Source: Nocardia carnea NBRC 14403 (GTDB taxonomy: Bacteria > Actinomycetota > Actinomycetes > Mycobacteriales > Mycobacteriaceae). From it: 64,000 nucleotides of DNA. The stretch lies in NCBI RefSeq assembly GCF_000308515.1, contig NZ_BAFV01000022.1:225668-289667 (forward strand). The letters are read 5' to 3'. How positions within the stretch are numbered: position 1 is the stretch's first letter; the number at the start of each line of letters is the position of its first letter. Of the stretch, positions 1 through 6,934 are shown one piece after another. A program made the position numbers and the translations under genes. The notes under the pieces are model-generated. The model had not been told where the DNA came from, searched no databases, and was given only the letters and a program-made list of their open reading frames with translations.

Positions 1-436
1 CGGCCCGGATCTCTTCGAGAACATCGGCGGGAGCGTCGGTGTCGACGTGCACCACATAGTTCACGCCGCTGAACCCCGGCCGGACTTGCTCATCCAGTGC
101 GAGATAGCCACGCAGATCGAAGTCGCCGGTGACCTCGATCCGCAGATCCCGATACTGGACACCGCGCTGGACTGCCTGGGTCACCCAGCCGATGGTCAGG
201 CAGGTGCCGATTGCGGCGAGTACGAGTTCCATCGGATCGATGGCCTTGTCGGTGCCGCCCAGCGGGGCCGGCTCATCGGTTTCGAGGGTGAACGAACGGG
301 CGGTGGTGCGCGCCTGCGCGCCTTCGGTCCAGGTCGTCACCGTCCGGAACGCCCCGGCGCCTGCACTCGCGTCGTCGGCGACCGCGGCCTTGGTGGCCTC
401 GTAGGCCGAGATATCGAGCGAATGAGCCTTCGTCAT
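1..436 (-). CDS. OsmC family peroxide-defence protein (3'-incomplete)
   Basis: The frame from the ATG at 436 stays open to the left window edge, so only about 145 N-terminal residues are visible. The segment PLGGTDKAIDPMELVLAAIG, then TCLTIGW, is the OsmC/Ohr core helix with its conserved Cys. Family members reduce organic hydroperoxides in the cytoplasm with paired redox cysteines; the second Cys would lie at or beyond the edge and cannot be checked. The gene is divergent from a GntR-type regulator, and an inverted repeat lies between them, so that regulator may control it. The family assignment is good; the substrate is unknown. Confidence 0.85.
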   Translation of the reverse strand, partial: MTKAHSLDISAYEATKAAVADDASAGAGAFRTVTTWTEGAQARTTARSFTLETDEPAPLGGTDKAIDPMELVLAAIGTCLTIGWVTQAVQRGVQYRDLRIEVTGDFDLRGYLALDEQVRPGFSGVNYVVHVDTDAPADVLEEIRA

Positions 437-469
437 GGTCACCCCTGTTTTCACGCTGAACAATGATTT

Positions 470-497
470 GTCCGGACGATTGCCGTATCGTACGGAC
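470..497. promoter_or_regulatory. Inverted-repeat operator candidate between osmC-like and gntR-like genes
   Basis: GTCCGGACGAT and ATCGTACGGAC form 11-bp arms with one mismatch around a 6-nt spacer. The site lies in the divergent intergenic region about 35 bp from the OsmC start, where a GntR-family dimer would be expected to bind. Function is inferred from position and symmetry. Confidence 0.5.
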
Positions 498-578
498 TAT
501 TGGCCATCCAAGTATGTCTGATCGGAGCCCGTCACGCTGCCTGAGCCGGGGAATCGGTTGCGGACGAGAGGAGTTGCG

Positions 579-1259
579 GTGCCGAATGATTCGGTACGTG
601 GACCGAGCTTGTGGTCCACGGTGCTCGCGGACCTGCGCGCACGGCTGGCGGCCGGCGAGTTCGCAGACCGGTTTCCGAGCGACCGGGAACTCATGGCGCA
701 CTACGGAGTCAGTAGACATACAGTCCGAGAAGCAGTGCGGCACTTGGAGGGAGTCGAACGACGTCCGCGAGTGGGCGGACGGGTCACGACCCCGCCCACG
801 GTGCTGCGTCGATTGCTCGACACCCTCACCGCACTCGGCGTGCGGACCTCCACCAGCACACCTACGGCGAATGAACACCGTTCCGCGGAGATCGCCGAGC
901 GGCTCGACCGCGACCCGCAGACACCGCTGACCGTCCACGCGGGCGTACTGCACGCGGACGGGGCACCGCTCATCTACTTGGAGAACTGGTCCGACACAGC
1001 GGATTCGGTCCGGACCGAACTCGTCGGCATACTGCTCGCCGTATCCGCCCAGGAATCCGGCCGGCTGGATGTTGTCGCCCAAACCACGGTGCCCACCGTC
1101 CCGGACCCTCCGGTCTGTGCAGCGCTCGGTATTCCGGCGGGCCGCGCCACGTTCTGTATCGAGGCCCGCCTCGAAACCGCCGAGGGCGCGCCCATCTGGC
1201 AACGCGCGTTCATCCGACCCGACCGATACCCCTGCATCCTGCAGTTCACAACCACGTGA
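579..1259 (+). CDS. GntR family transcriptional regulator with UTRA domain
   Basis: The N-terminal winged helix (about residues 5-70) contains the GntR signature FPSDRELMAHYGVSRHTVRE, and the C-terminal part (about 75-226) fits the UTRA effector domain, ending with the usual strand IEARLETAEGAPIWQRAFI. UTRA regulators bind small metabolites. I chose the GTG at 579 because AGAGGAG lies about 7 nt upstream; the frame is open to a TTG at 558. The 3' end overlaps the next start by GTGA, so the methyltransferase gene is probably co-translated. The inverted repeat at 470-497 is the likely target. Confidence 0.85.
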   Translation: MPNDSVRGPSLWSTVLADLRARLAAGEFADRFPSDRELMAHYGVSRHTVREAVRHLEGVERRPRVGGRVTTPPTVLRRLLDTLTALGVRTSTSTPTANEHRSAEIAERLDRDPQTPLTVHAGVLHADGAPLIYLENWSDTADSVRTELVGILLAVSAQESGRLDVVAQTTVPTVPDPPVCAALGIPAGRATFCIEARLETAEGAPIWQRAFIRPDRYPCILQFTTT

Positions 1260-2152
1260 GCGAGCCCATGTCAATGCCTGCCCTGCCCTCGCAGTCCCAG
1301 CGATACATCCGCCGCCCGGTCGGTGTGGATACCACGCGACCGAGCATTGCCCGCGTCTACGACTACAGCCTCGGCGGCAAGGACAACTACGACGTCGACC
1401 GCACGGCCTGGGCGCATATCGAACAAGCCGCGCCGCGGTACGGTGAGGTCGGCCGGATGAACCGGCGCTGGTTGCAGCGGGTGGTCCGGTACCTCGCCGG
1501 CTCGGCCGGGATCGACCAGTTCCTCGATATCGGTGCCGGGCTACCGACAGCGCTCAACACGCATCAGATCGCGCAGCACGAAAACCGTCACGCCCGAGTG
1601 GTGTACGTCGACAACGACCCGCTCTGTGCCGTGCACGGCAGCGCGCTACTCGCCCAGAACGACAACATCCGCTACCTCCGCGGCGACCTCCTCGAGCCCG
1701 GCACCCTGCTCGAGAACCGCGACGTGATCCGCTATCTCGATCCGGACCGCCCGATCGGCCTCCTCGTCTGCGGGGTGCTGCAACACCTCGACGACGATAT
1801 CTGCCCGGCCGGGGTGATGCGTGAGTACATCACCCGCCTACCCGAAGGCTCCTTCGTCGCCATGACGAGCTTCTGGGACCCCGCCGACGAAGACCCCGAA
1901 CTCCACGCTCTCGCCGACCAGCTGGAGAATGCCTTCACCGCAAGTGGTCTGGGGCCTGGGCGGCACCGCACCCGCGAACAACACCTGCAGATCTTCCACG
2001 GGCTCGAACTCCTCGCACCGGGCCTGACCGAACTCGACGACTGGTGGCCGTCCGGGCCTCCGGTACGGTCACGGGCGCCCGAACAACGCCTCGTCCTCGG
2101 GGGCGTCGGCTTCAAACAACGCTCCAATCTGTCCCTCGTTCATTCCCGCTGA
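1256..2152 (+). CDS. SAM-dependent methyltransferase, DUF574 family
   Basis: The 298-residue protein has the actinobacterial DUF574 pattern: an N-terminal RPSIARVYDYSLGGKDNYDVD motif region, the SAM-binding strand FLDIGAGLPTA, and VVYVDNDPLCAVHGSALL, the acidic turn contacting SAM ribose. The length is close to the family norm (about 270). Substrates of this abundant family are not established. Its GTG start lies inside the stop of the GntR gene (GTGA), indicating translational coupling. The last ~20 residues are poorly conserved in character but have no stop before 2152. Confidence 0.85.
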   Translation: MSEPMSMPALPSQSQRYIRRPVGVDTTRPSIARVYDYSLGGKDNYDVDRTAWAHIEQAAPRYGEVGRMNRRWLQRVVRYLAGSAGIDQFLDIGAGLPTALNTHQIAQHENRHARVVYVDNDPLCAVHGSALLAQNDNIRYLRGDLLEPGTLLENRDVIRYLDPDRPIGLLVCGVLQHLDDDICPAGVMREYITRLPEGSFVAMTSFWDPADEDPELHALADQLENAFTASGLGPGRHRTREQHLQIFHGLELLAPGLTELDDWWPSGPPVRSRAPEQRLVLGGVGFKQRSNLSLVHSR

Positions 2153-2543
2153 CGCACAGCTGCACGTTCCGGCAGTCGGTGCCAGACCGTAGGTGGTGAG
2201 CGCGTCGTGATTGCGCTGCCCAGCAGTGCGACGGGCGCGGGCGGCGTCTTGAAGATGGCCGGGCCGGTGCGGTCGGTATCGTGCCGATTTCTCGACCACA
2301 CCGCAGCGCCGGACGTGTAGTGCACAGTGGAGTACCCCGTTCCCGCCCTCACCGTGACGGATCCGCACCCGGTTGTGTGTTGTGCGCTGTGCGCTCTCAC
2401 CTGTGCGCGTTGCTGGGCTGCGACGTGGGTAGGGGAGTCGAACCCCTTGCACTGCCCTTCGTGCGCCAGGAGGTGACCGATTACCCGTCGGTCCAGCGGG
2501 TCGGTGCGCGCCTCCGTGCCGGCTACCTGCTCCACTGCTGTGC
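2153..2543. other. Gene-free stretch with a tRNA T-arm-like hairpin
   Basis: About 390 bp between convergent genes. No frame has a recognisable product. On the minus strand, 2447-2431 reads AGGGGTTCGACTCCCCT: a 5-bp stem with the 7-nt TTCGACT loop of a tRNA T arm, followed by ACCCACG. No matching 5' acceptor, D arm or anticodon arm with T33 was found, so this is at best a tRNA relic. Confidence 0.35.
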
Positions 2544-3014
2544 TCAGTCCAGGAGGTCGACCTCCCAGTTGGCCCGCTGGATCCGCACATCCAGTTCACG
2601 TAGTTGCGCGGCGAGACCGTCGGCCTGCGCGCGGAGCTCGGCGACCGGCAGCGCGGACAGGATCTTCAGCTCCGACCGGAGTTGTCGGGTGTATCCGCCA
2701 CGGTTCTTGCCCGCGGCCGCGTCGGCTGCGTCGGTGATCAGCGAATGCTGTAGCCGTAACGCGTCCCGGCGGGCGAGTGCGTCGGTCAGGGTGCCGTCCG
2801 CGCCGATGTTCGCGGCGGCGTTGGTGCGATTGATCCGGCGGATCAGTGTTTCGTACTCCGCTAGTACCTCGCGGGCTTCGTCGAGTAGTGCGGCGGCGTT
2901 CTCGGCGGGTTCCTCGCCCTCTTGGAAGCGGGCGTTGCTCACGACTCGGGTGCGCAATTGTTCGATGCGACGCATCGCATCTGCCCGCAGCGACAGAGCT
3001 TCTGCCAGCTTCAT
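2544..3014 (-). CDS. DIP1984 family protein (septicolysin-like)
   Basis: A 156-residue, mostly helical, charged protein beginning MKLAEALSLRADAMRRIEQL, with a central VLAEYETLIRRINRTNAA segment and a C-terminal coiled-coil-like LAAQLRELDVRIQRANWEVDLLD. This matches the DIP1984 family (distant relatives of septicolysin). Its cellular role is unknown; it is predicted cytosolic, with no signal peptide. GGAGGGGGAT immediately precedes the ATG and supports the start. Confidence 0.8.
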   Translation of the reverse strand: MKLAEALSLRADAMRRIEQLRTRVVSNARFQEGEEPAENAAALLDEAREVLAEYETLIRRINRTNAAANIGADGTLTDALARRDALRLQHSLITDAADAAAGKNRGGYTRQLRSELKILSALPVAELRAQADGLAAQLRELDVRIQRANWEVDLLD

Positions 3015-3156
3015 ATCCCCCTCCTTCGGTTACGATCACGAAGATTCGAGTATGGACTACCGACCCGAAGCGACTCCACTCGATTCCTGCGAGACCGGCC
3101 GGATCGACGGCGGCGTCGGTCATTACGGCGTCATCGAATGCGGAAGACCACGCGGA

Positions 3157-3571
3157 TCATGTGTCGAACAGTTGGAGATGCACGAAGCGGGTCGATGGGT
3201 CACGTTCGTCCACAATGACGTTCCGGTTGATCGACTTGCCCTCGGTGTTCCGGTAGACATCCGCCGTCTTCAGGACCGCCGGTGAGGTCTCCAGCGGCGG
3301 ACCGGCGATCGTGGTCTCGGTGACGCTGTAGGCCTCGGTCAGTGGCGTGGAGAATTTCGACGCGGTCACTAGCTGGTCGAGGCCATAGGATCGCGGCAGA
3401 CCAATTGAAAACCACTGCGGCAGCGGGCACGGCGAAATGCGCTGTGCACTGCGATGCGAGCAGAGCTTGCTTCCGTTCAGCCAGCTTCGCGTCCGCGGCA
3501 ACCAGTAGAAGCACAGCAAAGACGAAGCCCGCTACGAGGACTACGGCGGACGTCCGAGCGGTGCGCGTCAA
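3157..3571 (-). pseudogene. Small membrane-anchored protein, apparently frameshifted
   Basis: The start at 3571 encodes a convincing N-terminal anchor (VVLVAGFVFAVLLLVAADA, about residues 10-28). That frame then turns into Arg/His-rich sequence typical of a wrong frame. The neighbouring frame carries a protein-like C-terminus, roughly GLDQLVTASKFSTPLTEAYS, then VLKTADVYRNTEG and INRNVIVDERD, ending at 3157. The two halves join with one indel near 3380-3420. Either the gene is decayed or the sequence contains an error. No family recognised. Confidence 0.45.
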
Positions 3572-3660
3572 CTACCTCGTCTCCTTCAGGCAGATGAGTC
3601 GAAGGTTCTGGGTTCCGCCGTACCGGTGGGAGAATCGGGTTCGAAACCTCGATCCCCTAT

Positions 3661-3978
3661 CTAGGTGCGCTTCCGGCTTTCGCGCACCACAACGGTCCCC
3701 AGTGTGTCGTACTCCACGCGCTCGAACGTGGCGAAGCCCAGCTCGTTCAGTGCTTTCAGCGCGGCGTGCGAGTTGTAGTTATAGGTCTCGCCGGACCTAC
3801 CAGGCACCCCGGTGACCAGTCCGATGAGCTGGGTCGGCGGCCAGAGAGCGTTGTTGACCGACACGGCATAGGTCTGCGGCGTTCCGGGGGTCTGGGCACG
3901 GGTGGCGAGGAAGATCTGTTCATCACTGATCTGAACCGGATTGCCGTTGACAGTGATCGTTGTGGCCGAGCGGGTCAT
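3661..3978 (-). CDS. Hypothetical protein
   Basis: A 105-residue protein starting MTRSATTITVNGNPVQISDE, with a GRSGETYNYNSHAALKALNELGF segment near residues 65-87 and a basic C-terminus. I chose the ATG at 3978 because GGAAGG sits about 8 nt upstream; an in-frame ATG at 3996 is possible. There are no membrane segments or signal peptide. I do not recognise the family. It lies on the same strand as the DUF4352-like protein upstream. Confidence 0.6.
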   Translation of the reverse strand: MTRSATTITVNGNPVQISDEQIFLATRAQTPGTPQTYAVSVNNALWPPTQLIGLVTGVPGRSGETYNYNSHAALKALNELGFATFERVEYDTLGTVVVRESRKRT

Positions 3979-4106
3979 GTGCCGAGATCCTTCCACAGGA
4001 TCGGCAGTGCCGAATCCGGCAACGACGTTCGACTACACAACCGCCGACGGGCCTGCGTCGATCTGATCGGCGGAGGCTCTGCGGGGGTCCGGTCGGCCGG
4101 AAGCGG

Positions 4107-4961
4107 TCAGCTCACGGCAACGAATACCTTGTCGGCGAACATCGTGGCTCCAACGGCAAGCGTGCCTTGGGTCGCCGATGCGGTCGGCACTGTGAAGACC
4201 AGATTGCCGGTAGTCGATGCTCCCTGGAACAGGGGGCTGAGTGTATCGAGTGCGTCCGGAGCGACGACGAAACCGTCGTAGGAGTTCACGGTGTTCCCAT
4301 CCGCAGTCACGTACCCGATCGACGTGAAGGGGGTTTCGCCCTGTGGGTCGGTGCCGGTGTAGGTGATGGTGACGTTGGCCAGGAGATACTGTGACCCTGC
4401 AGGGGATGGATCGTTGAACTGGTTCGCGGCTGCGACAGCGTCATTCGCGTCGGGCGTGACGCTGTTGACGGTCACCTGCCAGTCGCCGTCGGTGATCACG
4501 GATCCCAGTGGGTACGGGTTTGTGCGTGTGCCCTGATCCGCTGCCGTGTCCTGGTCTGCTGCGTCGGAGTCGGTTACCTGGGCGGGTGCGGCCGGAGTGG
4601 CAACGGATATGTCACCGCTGCCGAAAGAATCCTCGACCGCGTCGGAGACCACCGTGAAAAAGACGACGAAGCCGACGACCGTACCGACGACTGCGACGAT
4701 GAGGGCGGCGATGCTGGTGCCCTTGGTCTTGCCGGACTGGCACACGCCCACGATGCCGAGAATGAATGCGATCGGCAACAGGACCCATCCCACGATCAGG
4801 ATCCCGGGGATACAGGCGAATATGAAGCCGAGGACGGCCACAATGATCGCGATAAGCCCCAGCGTGTTCCTCTGCTTATTCGGTGGTGCCGGCATCCCTG
4901 GATACGGGCCGGCAGGCCATCCGGGCGGCATCTGTGCAGGCGGGAGGGGAGGGGCGGTCAT
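4107..4961 (-). CDS. DUF4190/DUF4352-type membrane-anchored protein
   Basis: 284 residues from the ATG at 4961 (GAGG about 9 nt upstream). The N-terminus is Pro-rich (about residues 1-28). Two or three hydrophobic segments follow (TLGLIAIIVAVLGFIFACIP; LIVGWVLLPIAFILGIVGV; AALIVAVVGTVVGFVVFF). A spacer rich in Asp/Ala leads to an extracytoplasmic beta domain (about 150-284) containing WQVTVNSVTP and QYLLANVTITYTG, the DUF4352/telokin-like pattern. This architecture is common in actinobacteria and is usually uncharacterised. Predicted membrane-tethered with the beta domain outside. Confidence 0.75.
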   Translation of the reverse strand: MTAPPLPPAQMPPGWPAGPYPGMPAPPNKQRNTLGLIAIIVAVLGFIFACIPGILIVGWVLLPIAFILGIVGVCQSGKTKGTSIAALIVAVVGTVVGFVVFFTVVSDAVEDSFGSGDISVATPAAPAQVTDSDAADQDTAADQGTRTNPYPLGSVITDGDWQVTVNSVTPDANDAVAAANQFNDPSPAGSQYLLANVTITYTGTDPQGETPFTSIGYVTADGNTVNSYDGFVVAPDALDTLSPLFQGASTTGNLVFTVPTASATQGTLAVGATMFADKVFVAVS

Positions 4962-5190
4962 GGTTGCGTACCTCGGGTTGTGTGGGGTCTGCGATGGATT
5001 CGGACAGCGTGATTCCCTGCTGTGTAATGGGTAATAGCGGTGAGTGCGGCGCACGTTACAAACCAGTAGGTTTGGGAATGTAACTATTGGGTACTGGCCG
5101 GTGATCGGCGGCGAGCGGAGTCGTTACGGGACGATTGCGCCGTCCGATTGCCGCCAGCACGTCGAGGATCGCAGTCCGATACTGAGCGTC

Positions 5191-5655
5191 GTGATCGAAT
5201 CTTCCGCACCGTCGCCCAGGCTCGTCCTTGAACGTATGTACCAAGCCGAGGCCGAGTACCTCGCAGCCGGCGGCCCCGGCACAGCATCATTCACCACGCT
5301 CGCACCATTTTTCGCCCCCGATGTGGTGCTGTGGCAGGCGGACGCTCTGCCTTACGGAGGAAACTGGCACGGCCATGACGGCATGGAACGGTTCTTTCTG
5401 TCGATGAGCGCCACCTGGGACCGTTTCGAGCTGACCGAGCAGGTGTTTCTATCCGACGCCAGTCCGCTCGTTGTCCTGACTCAGGTGAACGCGCGTTCCC
5501 GAGAAAGCGGTCGAGAGCTGAGTTTCCCCATTCTGCAGACGATCACCGTGACCGACGGCCTGATCACCGAGGTGCGTCCCTTCTACTGGGACACCGCCGC
5601 TATTGCCGACGCCTGTTCCGGCAGCGTCCGAACGATGGAACCGAACGCTCGGTAG
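5191..5655 (+). CDS. SnoaL-like / nuclear transport factor 2 family protein
   Basis: About 154 residues of the small cone-shaped NTF2-like fold: an N-terminal helix (LVLERMYQAEAEYLAAGG), APFFAPDVVLWQADALPYGG, GHDGMERFFLSMSATWDRFEL and a C-terminal sheet with LQTITVTDGLITEVRPFYWD. Such proteins are small-molecule isomerases, cyclases or ligand binders; substrate unknown. The frame is open upstream to 5044, but that part looks non-coding; I chose GTG 5191, with ATG 5239 as an alternative. Confidence 0.7.
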   Translation: MIESSAPSPRLVLERMYQAEAEYLAAGGPGTASFTTLAPFFAPDVVLWQADALPYGGNWHGHDGMERFFLSMSATWDRFELTEQVFLSDASPLVVLTQVNARSRESGRELSFPILQTITVTDGLITEVRPFYWDTAAIADACSGSVRTMEPNAR

Positions 5656-5671
5656 CGCCCGCAACTCGGGA

Positions 5672-6000
5672 TCAGTGGCCGGTGAGACCCCAAGCGTCGA
5701 GTCCACCGTAGATATGCGCCTCTCGGCGGCGAGGCGCGTGCAGGCCGACAGCTTCACCGTTGTCGATGGCGATGAGTGAGTCTTCGCCCCGCCACCCTGT
5801 GTCGGTGAGTCCCTGGATTTCGGGTACCGGTTCGAATCCGTCGAGGTTCAGACGTTCGACGGCGTCGCCCTTGATCTTTGTGATGGTTCGGGCTCAGCTC
5901 GGACAATCCCAGCCACTCCTCGAACTGGAGCACTACGCGGCCAGTACCTGCTCACGGACGAGGCTTGGCACGCCGTTCCGATTTGCCTCGACTCCGATGT
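5672..6000 (-). pseudogene. Decayed coding remnant with frameshifts
   Basis: Minus-strand translation near the 3' end gives a clearly protein-like tail (IKGDAVERLNLDGFEPVPE, IQGLTDTGWRGEDSLIAIDN, GEAVGLHAPRREAHIYGGLD, ending AWGLTGH at 5672). An in-frame stop cuts it off upstream near 5890. Its apparent continuation lies in other frames: VLQFEEWLGLSELSPNHHK from 5933, and GVEANRNGVPSLVREQVLAA further upstream. At least two frameshifts are needed to join them. No family recognised. Confidence 0.4.
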
Positions 6001-6090
6001 GATGATGGAATCCGGAGGGACAGGGTGGGACCGTTCGCGGATCGGTGCGCCGGAACAAGTACTGAGGCGACGACCGGTAAGGGGGGCCAA

Positions 6091-6597
6091 GTGAGCGAGC
6101 GCGAGGAGAAGCGGGCACGGAACGATCGGATGCGGGCCGAGATGGATGCCCTACTGGAGTCGTTCGAACAGCAGCGCGCACAGCTGGGAGAACTCCAGGC
6201 CCGGCTGGCGGCCACGACGGTGAGTGTGTGGTCGGCCGACAATATGGTCCGGATCGATAGCAATGTGGCCGGGATCCCGGTCGATGTGCACATCGATGCG
6301 GGGGCGTTCAAACGGACCACAGCGGACAAGCTCGCCCGTTCCGTACTCGAGGCGGTGCACGCCGCGGCCCGGCAAGCCGGCGACGCCACGCAGCAGGCCA
6401 TGGCGCCGCTCGAGGCGGAGGTCGGCGCGATGCCCGATCTCTCCGAGCTCATCCCCGGCGCACCCAGCATCCGGGACATGGTGTCGAGCTTCTCCGAACC
6501 TCCGCCGGTCACACCCCCGCAGGCCACGCCGGAACTGACCGACGAAGAGGAAGACGAGTACTTCCGCAACCGTTCCTACCTGGATCCCGGCCGGTGA
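6091..6597 (+). CDS. YbaB/EbfC-like protein of an ESX effector operon
   Basis: 168 residues from GTG 6091, preceded by AAGGGGGG. An N-terminal coiled coil (SEREEKRARNDRMRAEMDAL through LGELQARLAA) is followed by the YbaB-like beta/alpha core (TVSVWSADNMVRIDSNVAGI; TADKLARSVLEAVHAAARQA), then an acidic tail with DEEEDEYFRNRSYL. YbaB proteins bind DNA as dimers, but the versions encoded beside WXG100 genes in actinobacteria are thought to belong to type VII secretion loci, with unknown role. It is the first gene of the toxin operon, 28 bp before the WXG100-like gene. Confidence 0.75.
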   Translation: MSEREEKRARNDRMRAEMDALLESFEQQRAQLGELQARLAATTVSVWSADNMVRIDSNVAGIPVDVHIDAGAFKRTTADKLARSVLEAVHAAARQAGDATQQAMAPLEAEVGAMPDLSELIPGAPSIRDMVSSFSEPPPVTPPQATPELTDEEEDEYFRNRSYLDPGR

Positions 6598-6625
6598 CCG
6601 ACGAGCGGACCGGGGAGGACATGTC

Positions 6626-6934
6626 GTGAGTGTCCTGGGCGTCGATCCGGACGGCCTCCGCAATACCGGACCGCGATTCGGTGCGGTGGCCGACGATATC
6701 ACCAGCGCGGCAGAACAATTGCGTCGCGTGCTCGACACCGAGGGGCAGTGCTGGGGCACCGACCAGGTAGGTCAGGCGTTCGCCAAGCGCTACACACCCG
6801 ACCCGGGACTGAAGGCCATACAGGACGTACGGGATGCGTTCACCAGATATGGAGAAGATGTGGTGACCCTGGCCGACAATGTGGAGGCCCAGGAACAGAT
6901 CATCTCCGGAAATCTGGGCTCGGCTGCGTCCTGA
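6626..6934 (+). CDS. WXG100/EspC-like ESX secretion-associated protein
   Basis: A 102-residue helical hairpin protein. Helix 1 (LRNTGPRFGAVADDITSAAE) and helix 2 (LKAIQDVRDAFTRYGEDVVT) flank a turn with CWG (about residues 39-41), the expected Trp-Gly turn of WXG100-type proteins. Such proteins are small partners or substrates of type VII secretion and pair with large effectors. It overlaps the toxin start by one base (TGATG), so the two are translationally coupled and probably act together as partner and effector. GTG start. Confidence 0.8.
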   Translation: MSVLGVDPDGLRNTGPRFGAVADDITSAAEQLRRVLDTEGQCWGTDQVGQAFAKRYTPDPGLKAIQDVRDAFTRYGEDVVTLADNVEAQEQIISGNLGSAAS

